Shown: in pieces, positions 26,186-34,136 of the stretch
How positions within the stretch are numbered: position 1 is the stretch's first letter
How the letters are laid out: every line of letters begins with the position of its first letter
DNA from: Anaerostipes caccae L1-92
GTDB lineage: Bacteria > Bacillota > Clostridia > Lachnospirales > Lachnospiraceae
DNA: 64,000 bases
Reading direction: 5' to 3'
Assembly: GCF_014467075.1 (NCBI RefSeq)
Contig: NZ_AP023027.1
Span: 1,298,501 to 1,362,500 of the forward strand
Program-made: the position numbers and the translations under genes
The notes under the pieces: model-generated
Told to the model about the DNA's origin: nothing
Database searches by the model: none
Seen by the model: the letters and a program-made list of their open reading frames with translations, nothing else

Positions 26186-27883
26186 ATGAGCTATTTGAAA
26201 GGAATGATCGAAGAAATGCAGGAGACCGAGGGCAAGAAACACAGGAAGAAAAAAGTCATCGTTTGCATTCTGGCGGTTCTGGTTCTTTTGACAGCTGGTT
26301 TCTTGGGATACCGTGTTTATGCGAATTACAAAGAAGAACAGTTCTTTAAAAGCGTAAAACTAAGAGAGATCAAAGTAAAGCCTATGACACTTAAACACAA
26401 GGAAAAGGATGTGTTTACAGAAGCTTACCAGAAAGAATCCCAGGATCAGATTGACAAACAGAAGAAGAAAAACTATACCATCCAAAAGCCAATGGTAATC
26501 CAGAATGCCTATGGGACAAATACGACGGCTCTGTATTATTACGGAAAAACCGACCGTGCTTCCTATGCTGTGTGTACGGTTGAAGCGCCCAATGCCGGGG
26601 CAGCTGTATACAAGCATAAATTGAAAAGCAAGAAAAAGTACAGCACGACCCATGAATACCAGATCATAGGCCTGTCCGCAGGCACCCGGAATAAGGTGAC
26701 GATGGAGTTTTTCAATGAAGAAAACAGGGCTGTGGAAAAACAGTATTTCTATGTGGATATACCTGAAGACGATGTGATTCCTAGAATTTTGAAAAAGTCC
26801 AAGGGAAGTTCCGAACAAAAAATGGAAGATGGACTGTTTGCACTGCTTGGACATGATAAGGCACAGAATGCAAACATTTATCTCTATGATAACAATGGAG
26901 TAAACCGGGGAAGGATGCCTTTAAATGACTACCGCACAGACCGTCTGCTTTTCATCGGCGATGATATGGCTTACTCTTACGACTTTAACAAGATCGCCAT
27001 GGTCAACAGGCTGGGGAAAGTCACAAAGACTTATGATCTTGGAGAAAATTATGAATTTCATCATGACTTTCTTTATGCAGAAAAACAAAATAAATTTATC
27101 TGCCTCGTCAATGACAAAAAACAGGATACCATTGAGGACATTGTAATTTCTGTTGATGTAAAGACGGGAGAAGTAAAGGAACTGATTGATTTTGAAGACT
27201 ATTTTAAGACCATGCGGCTTCTGGCATACCGCCCGAAGAAAAACACTTATGGAGGAACGGGACTTGACTGGCTTCATTTAAACTCCATGAATATGATCGA
27301 TGATGACAGTATGATTTTCAGCAGCAGGGAGCAGAGCACGCTTATTAAGATGAAAAATGTGTTTGAAAAACCGGAAGTGGATTATCTGATCCATGGAGGC
27401 ACGGTCTATAATGGAACGGATTATCAGAAATATCTGCTGAAAAAAGAAGGAAATTTTGTTGGCCAGGCGGGACAGCATACAATTTCGGTGGAACATGATA
27501 AGTCACTTCCGAAAGGCCAGTATTATCTCTACATGTTCAATAATAATTACGGATATTCTGCCACGATCAAGAATTTTGACTGGAGTATGTTCCCAGGAAC
27601 CGGAACAATGAAAGAAGGGGAGAAGTCTATGTATTATAAGTATCTCGTGGATGAAAACAAGAGGACTTATAAACTGGTGCAGTCCTTTTCGATCCCTTAC
27701 TCTCCGATCGTCAGCAGTGTTGAACACCTGAAGAATAATATTTCTTTTGGAAGCGGTACCAGCAAAACATTCGGAGAATATGACAAGGACGGAAAACTCA
27801 TTTATTCCTTCTACTACGATGCGGACAAGTACTCTTACCGTGTTATGAAGTATGATTTTGAAGGATATTTATTCAGGGAATAG
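26186..27883 (+). CDS. Membrane-anchored aryl-sulfate sulfotransferase (AssT-like)
   Basis: Moves sulfate between phenolic compounds without PAPS. The 565-residue protein has a single N-terminal membrane helix (about 23-42, lysine-rich before it). An N-terminal beta domain (about 90-195) and a beta-propeller catalytic domain (about 210-540) follow, expected outside the cell. Active-site residues known from E. coli AssT have likely counterparts: H292 or H293 (EFHHDF), H364 (DWLHLNS), R381 (SSREQS) and the sulfated histidine H431 (GQHTIS). It is monocistronic with its own promoter and terminator. No DsbA/DsbL-type partner is nearby. Homology was judged by eye; the substrate is unknown. Confidence 0.82.
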   Translation: MSYLKGMIEEMQETEGKKHRKKKVIVCILAVLVLLTAGFLGYRVYANYKEEQFFKSVKLREIKVKPMTLKHKEKDVFTEAYQKESQDQIDKQKKKNYTIQKPMVIQNAYGTNTTALYYYGKTDRASYAVCTVEAPNAGAAVYKHKLKSKKKYSTTHEYQIIGLSAGTRNKVTMEFFNEENRAVEKQYFYVDIPEDDVIPRILKKSKGSSEQKMEDGLFALLGHDKAQNANIYLYDNNGVNRGRMPLNDYRTDRLLFIGDDMAYSYDFNKIAMVNRLGKVTKTYDLGENYEFHHDFLYAEKQNKFICLVNDKKQDTIEDIVISVDVKTGEVKELIDFEDYFKTMRLLAYRPKKNTYGGTGLDWLHLNSMNMIDDDSMIFSSREQSTLIKMKNVFEKPEVDYLIHGGTVYNGTDYQKYLLKKEGNFVGQAGQHTISVEHDKSLPKGQYYLYMFNNNYGYSATIKNFDWSMFPGTGTMKEGEKSMYYKYLVDENKRTYKLVQSFSIPYSPIVSSVEHLKNNISFGSGTSKTFGEYDKDGKLIYSFYYDADKYSYRVMKYDFEGYLFRE

Positions 27884-27897
27884 TTTTTGAATGACAC

Positions 27898-27942
27898 AAA
27901 AACCCGGATATGCAGAGGTTATGCTGCATATCCGGGTTTTAT
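27898..27942. terminator. Terminator after the sulfotransferase gene
   Basis: AAAACCCGGATATGCAG pairs with CTGCATATCCGGGTTTT. It is flanked by A and T runs and lies between convergent genes. Confidence 0.85.
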
Positions 27943-27969
27943 TGGAGTTATGTATTTTTGGTTGTTTTC

Positions 27970-28323
27970 CTAGAGCTGGTCTTTCTTTTCCAGGATGGCG
28001 GCTGCAGCTGCGCAGGCAGGGCAGTCGCAGTATTCGGCGCCTTCCGCCTTGATCTCTCTGGCATGTGCCGCAACATCTTTTGCTTTGTCTGCCCCGAAAA
28101 CCTGAGCTCCGGCTTCGGACTCTGCAAAACCGATCAAAGTGTCAATGGGCATAATATCTTCTTCCAACTCGGCAATGTATTTTTTTGTTTCCTCTGTCTC
28201 CGCTTCGGTGCCCACAGAATCCAGCCAGGTGTTAGCCGCATCTCTGGTTTCACTGCTGCATGTAGGAGAATCGATTAGTTCGCGGGTTTTTTCTACAACA
28301 AAATCTAATACATCTTTTTTCAT
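27970..28323 (-). CDS. Small conserved protein with C-terminal CDCPAC motif
   Basis: A 117-residue cytosolic protein, mostly helical and acidic. Four cysteines are seen: C22 (PTCSS) and C99, C101 and C104 in EYCDCPACAAA. I recall similar proteins in Lachnospiraceae carrying an unsupported chaperone label; the sequence gives no reason for that name. The spaced cysteines could bind a metal or form a redox pair. RBS GGAGGTTCC. It is monocistronic and divergent from queA. Function unknown. Confidence 0.75.
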   Translation of the reverse strand: MKKDVLDFVVEKTRELIDSPTCSSETRDAANTWLDSVGTEAETEETKKYIAELEEDIMPIDTLIGFAESEAGAQVFGADKAKDVAAHAREIKAEGAEYCDCPACAAAAAILEKKDQL

Positions 28324-28430
28324 AATGGGAACCTCCTCTGTCGTCCGGTTTTGATTTTATTTTACTCTTATTTAAGAAGAATTGCAATAATACCAGGTCA
28401 ATAGGAAATCAAAGAAAACCGGGCTCTGCA

Positions 28431-28459
28431 TTGCGGCGCTTTGTTTTTAATGCTATACT
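28431..28459 (+). promoter_or_regulatory. Probable promoter of queA
   Basis: TTGCGG at 28431-28436, a 17-base spacer, and TATACT at 28454-28459, about 39 bases before the ATG. Confidence 0.5.
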
Positions 28460-28497
28460 ATCCTATTGAAAAGAAATTAGAGAAAACAGGAGCAATT

Positions 28498-29523
28498 ATG
28501 AAAACATCAGATTTTACATTTGACCTGCCGGAAGAGCTGATCGCACAGGATCCGCTGACCGACCGTTCAAGTTCAAGATTATTAGTGTTAGACAAAGAAA
28601 CAGGGGAGATAAGACACGAGGGTTTCCGGAATATTGCCGGTTATCTGAAAAGAGGAGACTGCCTTGTGTTAAACGATACGAAGGTTATCCCTGCCCGGCT
28701 GATTGGTGAAAAAGAGGGAACAGGTGCGAAAATCGAGGTCCTGCTCTTAAAAAGAAAACAGGACAATACGTGGGAAACACTTGTAAAACCGGGAAGGAAG
28801 GCGAAGCCGGGGACGAGAATTTCTTTTGGACAGGGGAAACTTGTCGGTGAGGTTACGGACATTGTGGACGAAGGAAACCGTCTCGTGAAGTTCGAGTTTG
28901 ATGGGATTTTTGAGGAAGTGCTGGACGAGCTGGGACAGATGCCTCTGCCTCCGTACATCACTCATCAGCTGAAGGATAAGAACCGGTATCAGACCGTATA
29001 CGCCAAACACGAAGGGTCTGCGGCGGCGCCGACAGCAGGGCTGCATTTTACAAAGGAACTGCTGAAAGAGATCGAAGAAAAAGGAATACGGCTTGCCTAT
29101 GTCACTCTGCATGTGGGGCTTGGAACGTTCCGTCCTGTGAAGGTGGAAGATGTCACAGAACATCATATGCACTCTGAATTTTATGTTGTAGATGAAGAGG
29201 CAGCAGAAAAAATCAATAAAACCAGAAAAGAAGGCGGAAGGATCATTTCCGTTGGTACGACCAGCACAAGAACTTTGGAATCCGCGGCAGATGAAAACGG
29301 ATTTATTGAACCTAAGAGCGGATGGACGGAGATCTTTATTTATCCGGGTTATAAGTTTAAGGTCATTGACGGTCTTATCACTAATTTTCATCTGCCGGAA
29401 TCTACACTTTTAATGCTGGTGTCTGCACTGGCGGGAAAAGAGCATATTTTAAAGGCGTATGACGAGGCTGTGAAGGAGCGGTACCGTTTCTTCAGCTTTG
29501 GTGATGCGATGTTTATAATGTGA
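28498..29523 (+). CDS. queA: S-adenosylmethionine:tRNA ribosyltransferase-isomerase
   Basis: Builds epoxyqueuosine in tRNA by transferring ribose from S-adenosylmethionine. The 341-residue protein starts at the ATG at 28498 (RBS ACAGGAG), as the family's N-terminus ([18 protein letters not shown]) requires; an upstream in-frame start overlaps the promoter. Other marks are [34 protein letters not shown] and the C-terminal [12 protein letters not shown]. No other queuosine genes are adjacent. Confidence 0.97.
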   Translation: MKTSDFTFDLPEELIAQDPLTDRSSSRLLVLDKETGEIRHEGFRNIAGYLKRGDCLVLNDTKVIPARLIGEKEGTGAKIEVLLLKRKQDNTWETLVKPGRKAKPGTRISFGQGKLVGEVTDIVDEGNRLVKFEFDGIFEEVLDELGQMPLPPYITHQLKDKNRYQTVYAKHEGSAAAPTAGLHFTKELLKEIEEKGIRLAYVTLHVGLGTFRPVKVEDVTEHHMHSEFYVVDEEAAEKINKTRKEGGRIISVGTTSTRTLESAADENGFIEPKSGWTEIFIYPGYKFKVIDGLITNFHLPESTLLMLVSALAGKEHILKAYDEAVKERYRFFSFGDAMFIM

Positions 29524-29542
29524 GTAAAAATTTAGAACGGAC

Positions 29543-29589
29543 AAGAGCCCGCAAAAAGCCTGACAATACTGGGATTTTGCGGGCTTTTA
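29543..29589 (+). terminator. Terminator after queA
   Basis: AAGAGCCCGCAAAA pairs with TTTTGCGGGCTTTT. Confidence 0.8.
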
Positions 29590-29695
29590 GCACAAGATGA
29601 TACATCTTATATGGATAACCTACAAACTTGAATAAGTATTTATTATGAGGTTAAAATATGATATAATAGAAAAACGAAAGTGGGGTGTGAAACAT

Positions 29696-30220
29696 ATGGA
29701 AGATATGATCTTATCAGAATATAAAGATTTGCTTGAACGTAAATTGAAGTTGGAAATAGAGTTACAGAAATTAGTGCAGGGCTACATTTCAAAAAAGACG
29801 ATTAAGGGCAAAACCTACTGTTATCTTCAGAGCAGAGTTGATGGGAAACTGACAAGTCAGTATCTAAAGAAAGAGGAAGTTGATGAGATCACAAAACAGG
29901 TTACACGCCGCAGACAATGTGAGGCGGAATTACCAAAGCTGAGAGCCCGGCTCAGTGAACTGGAACAGGCTGCGGGGCTGCTTGGGAAAAATATCAGCCG
30001 CCAACTCATGCTTTTGAAGCTTAGTACAGGGATGGACAGTTTGACTGCAGAACAAAAAAGGAGGAGCTCGTCTTTTGCCGATACTATTAACGCTGTCGAG
30101 GGGATTCCTGTCAGCGAACAAACAGCGCAGGATATTGCGGCTTGGCAAAACGGAAACAAACCTTTCTTATCGGTCTTTGAAACAACACTCAAACGATATG
30201 GCTTTTCTGTGGAGGTGTAA
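29696..30220 (+). CDS. Probable Fic antitoxin (coiled-coil protein with VbhA-like C-terminus)
   Basis: A 174-residue protein. The N-terminal part (about 8-95) resembles the DUF6788 type: a helix, then GYISKKTIKGKTYCYLQSR, then a charged coiled coil. Near the C-terminus NAVEGIPVSEQTAQ (132-145) resembles the inhibitory helix of VbhA-type Fic antitoxins (consensus S/T-x-x-x-E-G). Here T130 lies five, not four, residues before E135. The ATG at 29696 is preferred, since a candidate promoter (TATAAT at 29662-29667) lies downstream of the earlier in-frame start. One base separates its stop from the Fic ATG and its last codons carry the toxin's RBS. Function is inferred from context and motif. Confidence 0.6.
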   Translation: MEDMILSEYKDLLERKLKLEIELQKLVQGYISKKTIKGKTYCYLQSRVDGKLTSQYLKKEEVDEITKQVTRRRQCEAELPKLRARLSELEQAAGLLGKNISRQLMLLKLSTGMDSLTAEQKRRSSSFADTINAVEGIPVSEQTAQDIAAWQNGNKPFLSVFETTLKRYGFSVEV

Positions 30221-30221
30221 A

Positions 30222-30950
30222 ATGCGGGATCCCTATTTATATGACGACGCTGATGTCCTGATAAATCTTGCAGGCATCAAAGATTCGAAGCTCCTTCATA
30301 TGGCAGAGGCGGACATCACCAATTTAGCAATGACGGGTATCTATAACCAGACGTACGAGAAATTCAATACAGACACGTTAAAAGACATTCATCGCACCAT
30401 TTTTGGACAGATTTATGATTGGGCGGGAGAATTCCGTACGATACAGATGATCAAGCCGGAAGACGTTTTGGGCGGCGACACGGTGCACTATGCGTATCCC
30501 AAGGAAATTAAGAAGCAGTTGACGGCATCTATGAAAGAAATTTCCAAACTGAAGCGAAACAGGCAGACTGACAATGACATTGTATTCCGTATCGTAAGGA
30601 TCACTGCCCAGATTTGGCAGACACATCCCTTTCGGGAGGGCAATACCCGCAGCGTTATCGTCTTTGCGGTATTGCTTGCCAAGGCGCTCGGCTTTAAGGT
30701 GGATCACGAGTTATTCAAGGCACATTCCGCTTATGTCCGCGGCGCCCTTGTTTGGGCGTCGCAGGGGATATATGCAAAGTACGAGTACCTGGAGAATATT
30801 TTTTTTGACGCGATTCTCCACGATGAGGGAACTTGTGATGAAGCTAGCGCACATTCTGCTGGGAAATATGAGAAAATTGGCGATTATATGGTGCGGGACT
30901 ATAAAGAGCGGCCGCACGAATATCAGGAACATGAGAAATTCAAAAAATAG
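30222..30950 (+). CDS. Fic/DOC family protein (AMP-transferase toxin type)
   Basis: A 242-residue Fic-domain protein, expected to transfer AMP from ATP to target proteins. The active-site motif is at 135-143, HPFREGNTR, with catalytic H135; the usual final GR is TR, as in many related proteins. The beta-hairpin flap reads EFRTIQMIKPEDV. The N-terminus (DPYLYDDADVLINLAGI) is typical of class I Fic proteins, and no inhibitory S/T-x-x-x-E-G helix of its own is seen, so control must come from another protein. The gene immediately upstream fits. RBS GGAGGTG. A C-terminal charged tail (about 205-242) follows the Fic core. Confidence 0.88.
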   Translation: MRDPYLYDDADVLINLAGIKDSKLLHMAEADITNLAMTGIYNQTYEKFNTDTLKDIHRTIFGQIYDWAGEFRTIQMIKPEDVLGGDTVHYAYPKEIKKQLTASMKEISKLKRNRQTDNDIVFRIVRITAQIWQTHPFREGNTRSVIVFAVLLAKALGFKVDHELFKAHSAYVRGALVWASQGIYAKYEYLENIFFDAILHDEGTCDEASAHSAGKYEKIGDYMVRDYKERPHEYQEHEKFKK

Positions 30951-30959
30951 GAGCGGAAA

Positions 30960-31157
30960 ATGATGAACGGACAAAACAGGTCTGATGTGAAGATTGGAGC
31001 GGCGGTCAAGATTGTCCTGAAAGCGGACCAACGGACCGGAAAGCTGACAGAAGGAATTGTAGCTCGGCTATTGACAAAGAGCAGCTGCCATCCCCATGGC
31101 ATAAAAGTGATGCTTGAGGATGGGCAGGTAGGCCGGGTACAGGAGATTATCAGATAG
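30960..31157 (+). CDS. ywbE: YwbE family protein
   Basis: A 65-residue (or 64 if the second ATG at 30963 is used) conserved protein of the YwbE/DUF2196 family. The characteristic parts are visible: MNGQNR near the start, LKADQRTGKLTEGIV, and HPHGIKVMLEDGQVGRVQEI. The function is unknown. It begins ten bases after the Fic stop, with a GGAG RBS, and is apparently co-transcribed with the toxin pair, an unusual context for this protein. Confidence 0.88.
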   Translation: MMNGQNRSDVKIGAAVKIVLKADQRTGKLTEGIVARLLTKSSCHPHGIKVMLEDGQVGRVQEIIR

Positions 31158-31201
31158 ATATGGATATGAAAGAAACCATGGTATTTGTGGAGACTTAATC
31201 T

Positions 31202-31534
31202 ATGAGTAAAAAAAACATTTTAGACACTGCAGTAAATTTTATAGAATCAAACCTCCATAATGATATAGGGCTGCGTGATGTTGCAAATCACGCAGGTTAT
31301 TCATATTTTCATATGACACGTGTGTTTACTGCGGTTTTAGGTGAATCTGTGGGCAGCTACATAAATAAACGCAGGTTGTATGAAGCCTCAAGAAGTCTGA
31401 TTTATTCGAAACAAAAAATTATAGATATTGCAATAGACAGCGGATTTGAATCATCAGAAGCATTTAGCCGCGCTTTTAAAAATATATTTCATGTGTCACC
31501 TACCGTTTATAGAAAAAATGGTCTCAATATATGA
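31202..31534 (+). CDS. AraC-type DNA-binding domain protein (separated from its effector part)
   Basis: A 110-residue protein consisting only of the two helix-turn-helix repeats of the AraC family: IGLRDVANHAGYSYFHMTRVF (first) and IIDIAIDSGFESSEAFSRAF then FHVSPTVYRK (second). In relatives this continues into a GyrI-like effector domain. Here the frame stops at TGA and the next frame begins at the overlapping ATG (ATGA). It may still bind DNA, but is probably a remnant of a fused regulator. Base composition is AT-rich compared with the housekeeping genes. Confidence 0.72.
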   Translation: MSKKNILDTAVNFIESNLHNDIGLRDVANHAGYSYFHMTRVFTAVLGESVGSYINKRRLYEASRSLIYSKQKIIDIAIDSGFESSEAFSRAFKNIFHVSPTVYRKNGLNI

Positions 31535-31896
31535 AAATGTGTAGAATTCATAATATGAATACAATTGGTTACAGTATATGTGAAAGTCATAATGCTTCAT
31601 ATTTAGAAAATGATGATGTTCGTTTTTCAGTGATGATAGGCTCACCAATGGAAGCATTTTCAACTGTACCAAAATCTTGTGAAAAAAAGACATTGTCCAA
31701 AGGAAAATATGCGGTGTTTACACATACCGGTTCTCTCCAGAACCTGGTATTATCCTATGACTATATTTATGGAGTTTGGGCAATGTCTTCAAAATTTCAA
31801 CTAGATAATCGTGAATCATATGAAATATACGACGGGCAAGTACGTGAGTATACAGACGCAGATAATTATGTCCTTATCTACATTCCTATAAAATAA
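31531..31896 (+). pseudogene. Shortened GyrI-like effector-binding domain
   Basis: 121 codons that overlap the preceding AraC-type frame by four bases. The C-terminal half of a GyrI-like small-molecule-binding domain is recognisable: KKTLSKGKYAVFTHTGSLQN, YDYIYGVWAMSSKFQLD, SYEIYDGQV and a final LIYIPIK. The linker and first half of the domain expected between the HTH and this part are mostly missing. An internal deletion with a frameshift explains both halves; a coupled two-protein regulator is the alternative. Confidence 0.55.
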
Positions 31897-31901
31897 GCTT
31901 T

Positions 31902-33017
31902 TTATATTTTGACGAATGCACCATCCTCAAATTGTGAATTGGAAGTTTTGATGTCAACTGTGAAATTTTCTGCTTTTATATCATTTACTAAAGAATATGT
32001 CTTCCAACCATTTTTTTCTAATCCACCCCAACAAATTTCAACAGTACCCAATGTCACATCAAAAACCATACTTTTAATTGTGCCAAAGAAATTATCATAC
32101 CAGTTACAGCATAATCCCTCAGGATATTTAGATAAAAGTAATGTCTTTAAATCCCTGGTATTTATCCCATGAGATTGATTCACGAAATTTTCAATATAAT
32201 TATATCGACAAACTGAATGTTTCATTGCCATCGGCTCAAGATTAATTATTTCCTGCAAATGTGCGTGATTGGTTGAATGTAAATACTGCTGTTCAGTAGT
32301 ATCATCAATTTTTCTAAAAGCTTTAACCCCATCTAATGTTTCAAATAAAGCAGCGTTCCCCTCTTTATCAGCAAGAATCAGATTGATATTGTAGGCAATC
32401 GGCATATCTTCTAGAGTCTGCAGAGCTTCTTCTACATTCTTGCAGTTTTCTAATAAAGATCGAATGACCGCCCAAAATTGTAAACCTGTAACAGAGGGTC
32501 TGCGCATGACTTCCATATTGCCAACCGGCATACCACAAGATGTTTGAGCAGCCATCAGGCCACATTCATTTATTCCCTCGCCACGCCCAAACTGCATCAT
32601 GCTTCCACCCATGTGAGCATACTTACCTGTAACTTTGGTCTTGCAGAAGGAAAAGTCCTCCATCTTGTGAGAAAACTCATAATTACGAGCTGCCATTACA
32701 TGTCCGTTTGCTGTTAATTTAGGCAGTACAGCAAGCAAAGAACAACCGGGCGTTAAATAAGTCATTGCATAGTAAAGCATTTGCAATCTTGTTGTTTTAA
32801 TAGCTTCTGCAAAACCTTGCAATTCTTCGTTCAGTCCGGGGCAATAACAATCAAACATTTCGGTCATTTGTGCCGCTTGTTTTTCCGTATAAGCACCGGG
32901 TGGGCATTTTTGCATTTCTGCAAATTGAGGGCAGTTCATTGCGATTTTCCCAAGCTGATACCCAATTTCATAATTCGAGCCGCATAATTCAAAAATACTT
33001 ACATTTGCTTTTTCCAT
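31902..33017 (-). CDS. C45-type Ntn hydrolase (acyltransferase-like)
   Basis: A 371-residue protein of the family of acyl-CoA:6-aminopenicillanate acyltransferase and related autocatalytic Ntn hydrolases that cut amide bonds. The likely cleavage site and nucleophile is G91-C92 in LTPGCSLLA, followed by GHVMAARNYEF as in the family. The N-terminal segment IFELCGSNYEIGYQLG matches the family's usual start. There is no signal peptide, so it is cytosolic. It is monocistronic and AT-rich. The substrate (bile-acid conjugate, N-acyl amino acid, antibiotic or peptide) cannot be told. Confidence 0.72.
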   Translation of the reverse strand: MEKANVSIFELCGSNYEIGYQLGKIAMNCPQFAEMQKCPPGAYTEKQAAQMTEMFDCYCPGLNEELQGFAEAIKTTRLQMLYYAMTYLTPGCSLLAVLPKLTANGHVMAARNYEFSHKMEDFSFCKTKVTGKYAHMGGSMMQFGRGEGINECGLMAAQTSCGMPVGNMEVMRRPSVTGLQFWAVIRSLLENCKNVEEALQTLEDMPIAYNINLILADKEGNAALFETLDGVKAFRKIDDTTEQQYLHSTNHAHLQEIINLEPMAMKHSVCRYNYIENFVNQSHGINTRDLKTLLLSKYPEGLCCNWYDNFFGTIKSMVFDVTLGTVEICWGGLEKNGWKTYSLVNDIKAENFTVDIKTSNSQFEDGAFVKI

Positions 33018-33362
33018 AAAGCACCTCTTTTCTTAATATAATTCATATTATAAATTAGCAGACAACTTAATTCATGATATATTTTGCGCATTTAATTCGT
33101 CTTGATTTTTCTCTTACAACGTGAAGTATCTGCCGACAGTAAAAATGCCCGCAAAGCCTGCAGAATAAGGCTTTGCGGACATATAAGAATTTGTGAAAAG
33201 ATAATCAGAAATTTATTTTAAGTTTATGAGAAGATTAAAAACACAAAATTTCTTGTCTTTTATATTAACTTTACAGTTGAAATAGGCTATTATAAAATAT
33301 ACAGAAAAGCGATGTAGGAAAAGTGTCCCTGCACCGCTCGTTTTCTGCGGACGCGATGCTGA
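33018..33362. other. 345-base intergenic stretch
   Basis: Holds the AT-rich upstream region of the C45 gene (with an RBS AGAGGTGC), a terminator hairpin (separate entry) and otherwise AT-rich sequence with no open frame, tRNA or known riboswitch that I could see. Confidence 0.6.
33140..33181 (-). terminator. Terminator downstream of the DUF3298 gene
   Basis: On the minus strand GTCCGCAAAGCCT pairs with AGGCTTTGCGGGC around a short loop and is followed by TTTTTA. It lies about 180 bases past the stop codon. Confidence 0.65.
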
Positions 33363-34028
33363 TTACATAATTTCAGGGGACCGGCTGTTTCTGAAAGGAA
33401 TGACGAATTCCGGAATACCGGATGCATAGGGGGCAATGTCATATTGCTGGTAATAAATCACTAAGCCGGCTGGGGTTATATAAAAGTTTTCAGCATGAAA
33501 GTTATTACGGAGAAGCTGGCTGTAATCCTCAAAAAAAGTGGCTGGGGATTCTTTTAAACGATCCTCTATCTGTTTTTCTATGCGTTGGAAAAGGCATTCG
33601 GGAAATCCCTGTACTCCGGGAAAAAATTCCGTCAGGTTTATCTGCCTTCCCATACGGAAATCCCAGGTGTCAGAGCTGCGCACAGTTGCTCCGTGAGCCC
33701 CGCCTGAATAAGAATACTGATCTGTATAAAGACTTACGATACAGCCCTTATTGTAAACTATATGGTAATCAGAAAGAAATTCATAGCTGTTGAATGGCGG
33801 TATATTCTCTGGAATATACTGAGCCGCCTGCACTGCCTGCGAATAGAGATCTGTGCGGCAGTTCTTCTCTGTTTTTTCAGCCTTTAATGCATAATAACCG
33901 TTTATATGGCAGGCTGCCAGCGGACTGCATGTAGTTTCAAAAAAAGGATAGTTTATCTTATAGGTGAGTACTGGGATATCATGATAGAACATAGTATCTT
34001 TCAGAACTTTATTATGGATTTTCTGCAT
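33363..34028 (-). CDS. DUF4163/DUF3298 domain protein (RsiV-like sensor fold)
   Basis: A 221-residue protein. The N-terminal DUF4163 part (about 15-95) is followed by the DUF3298 part (about 110-215), with YSYSGGAHGATVR, INLTEFFPG and YYQQYDIAPYASGIPEFVIP. This pair is also the outside domain of the anti-sigma factor RsiV, which binds lysozyme. Here no signal peptide or membrane helix is present, so the protein seems cytosolic or lacks its anchor. It is alone on the strand, divergent from the MATE gene. Function unknown. Confidence 0.75.
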   Translation of the reverse strand: MQKIHNKVLKDTMFYHDIPVLTYKINYPFFETTCSPLAACHINGYYALKAEKTEKNCRTDLYSQAVQAAQYIPENIPPFNSYEFLSDYHIVYNKGCIVSLYTDQYSYSGGAHGATVRSSDTWDFRMGRQINLTEFFPGVQGFPECLFQRIEKQIEDRLKESPATFFEDYSQLLRNNFHAENFYITPAGLVIYYQQYDIAPYASGIPEFVIPFRNSRSPEIM

Positions 34029-34051
34029 GAGGGCCTCATAAGTTTTTATTA

Positions 34052-34080
34052 TTGACAGTATACTTGTGGAAATTTTTAAA
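34052..34080 (+). promoter_or_regulatory. Possible promoter of the MATE gene
   Basis: A perfect TTGACA at 34052-34057, 17 bases, then TTTAAA at 34075-34080. A start point near 34087 fits the chosen ATG at 34137 but not the ATG at 34092. Confidence 0.45.
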
Positions 34081-34136
34081 TATGAATATAAATGTTTTTT
34101 CTTCTGACAGAATTACCAAAAGATATGGGGGTACAG

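Noticed and set aside
28747..29391. 214-codon minus-strand frame inside queA
   Set aside because: Shadow of queA; no RBS, Cys/His/Arg-rich low-complexity composition.
29645..29695. Earlier start for the Fic antitoxin
   Set aside because: It begins upstream of the likely -10 box and lacks an RBS.
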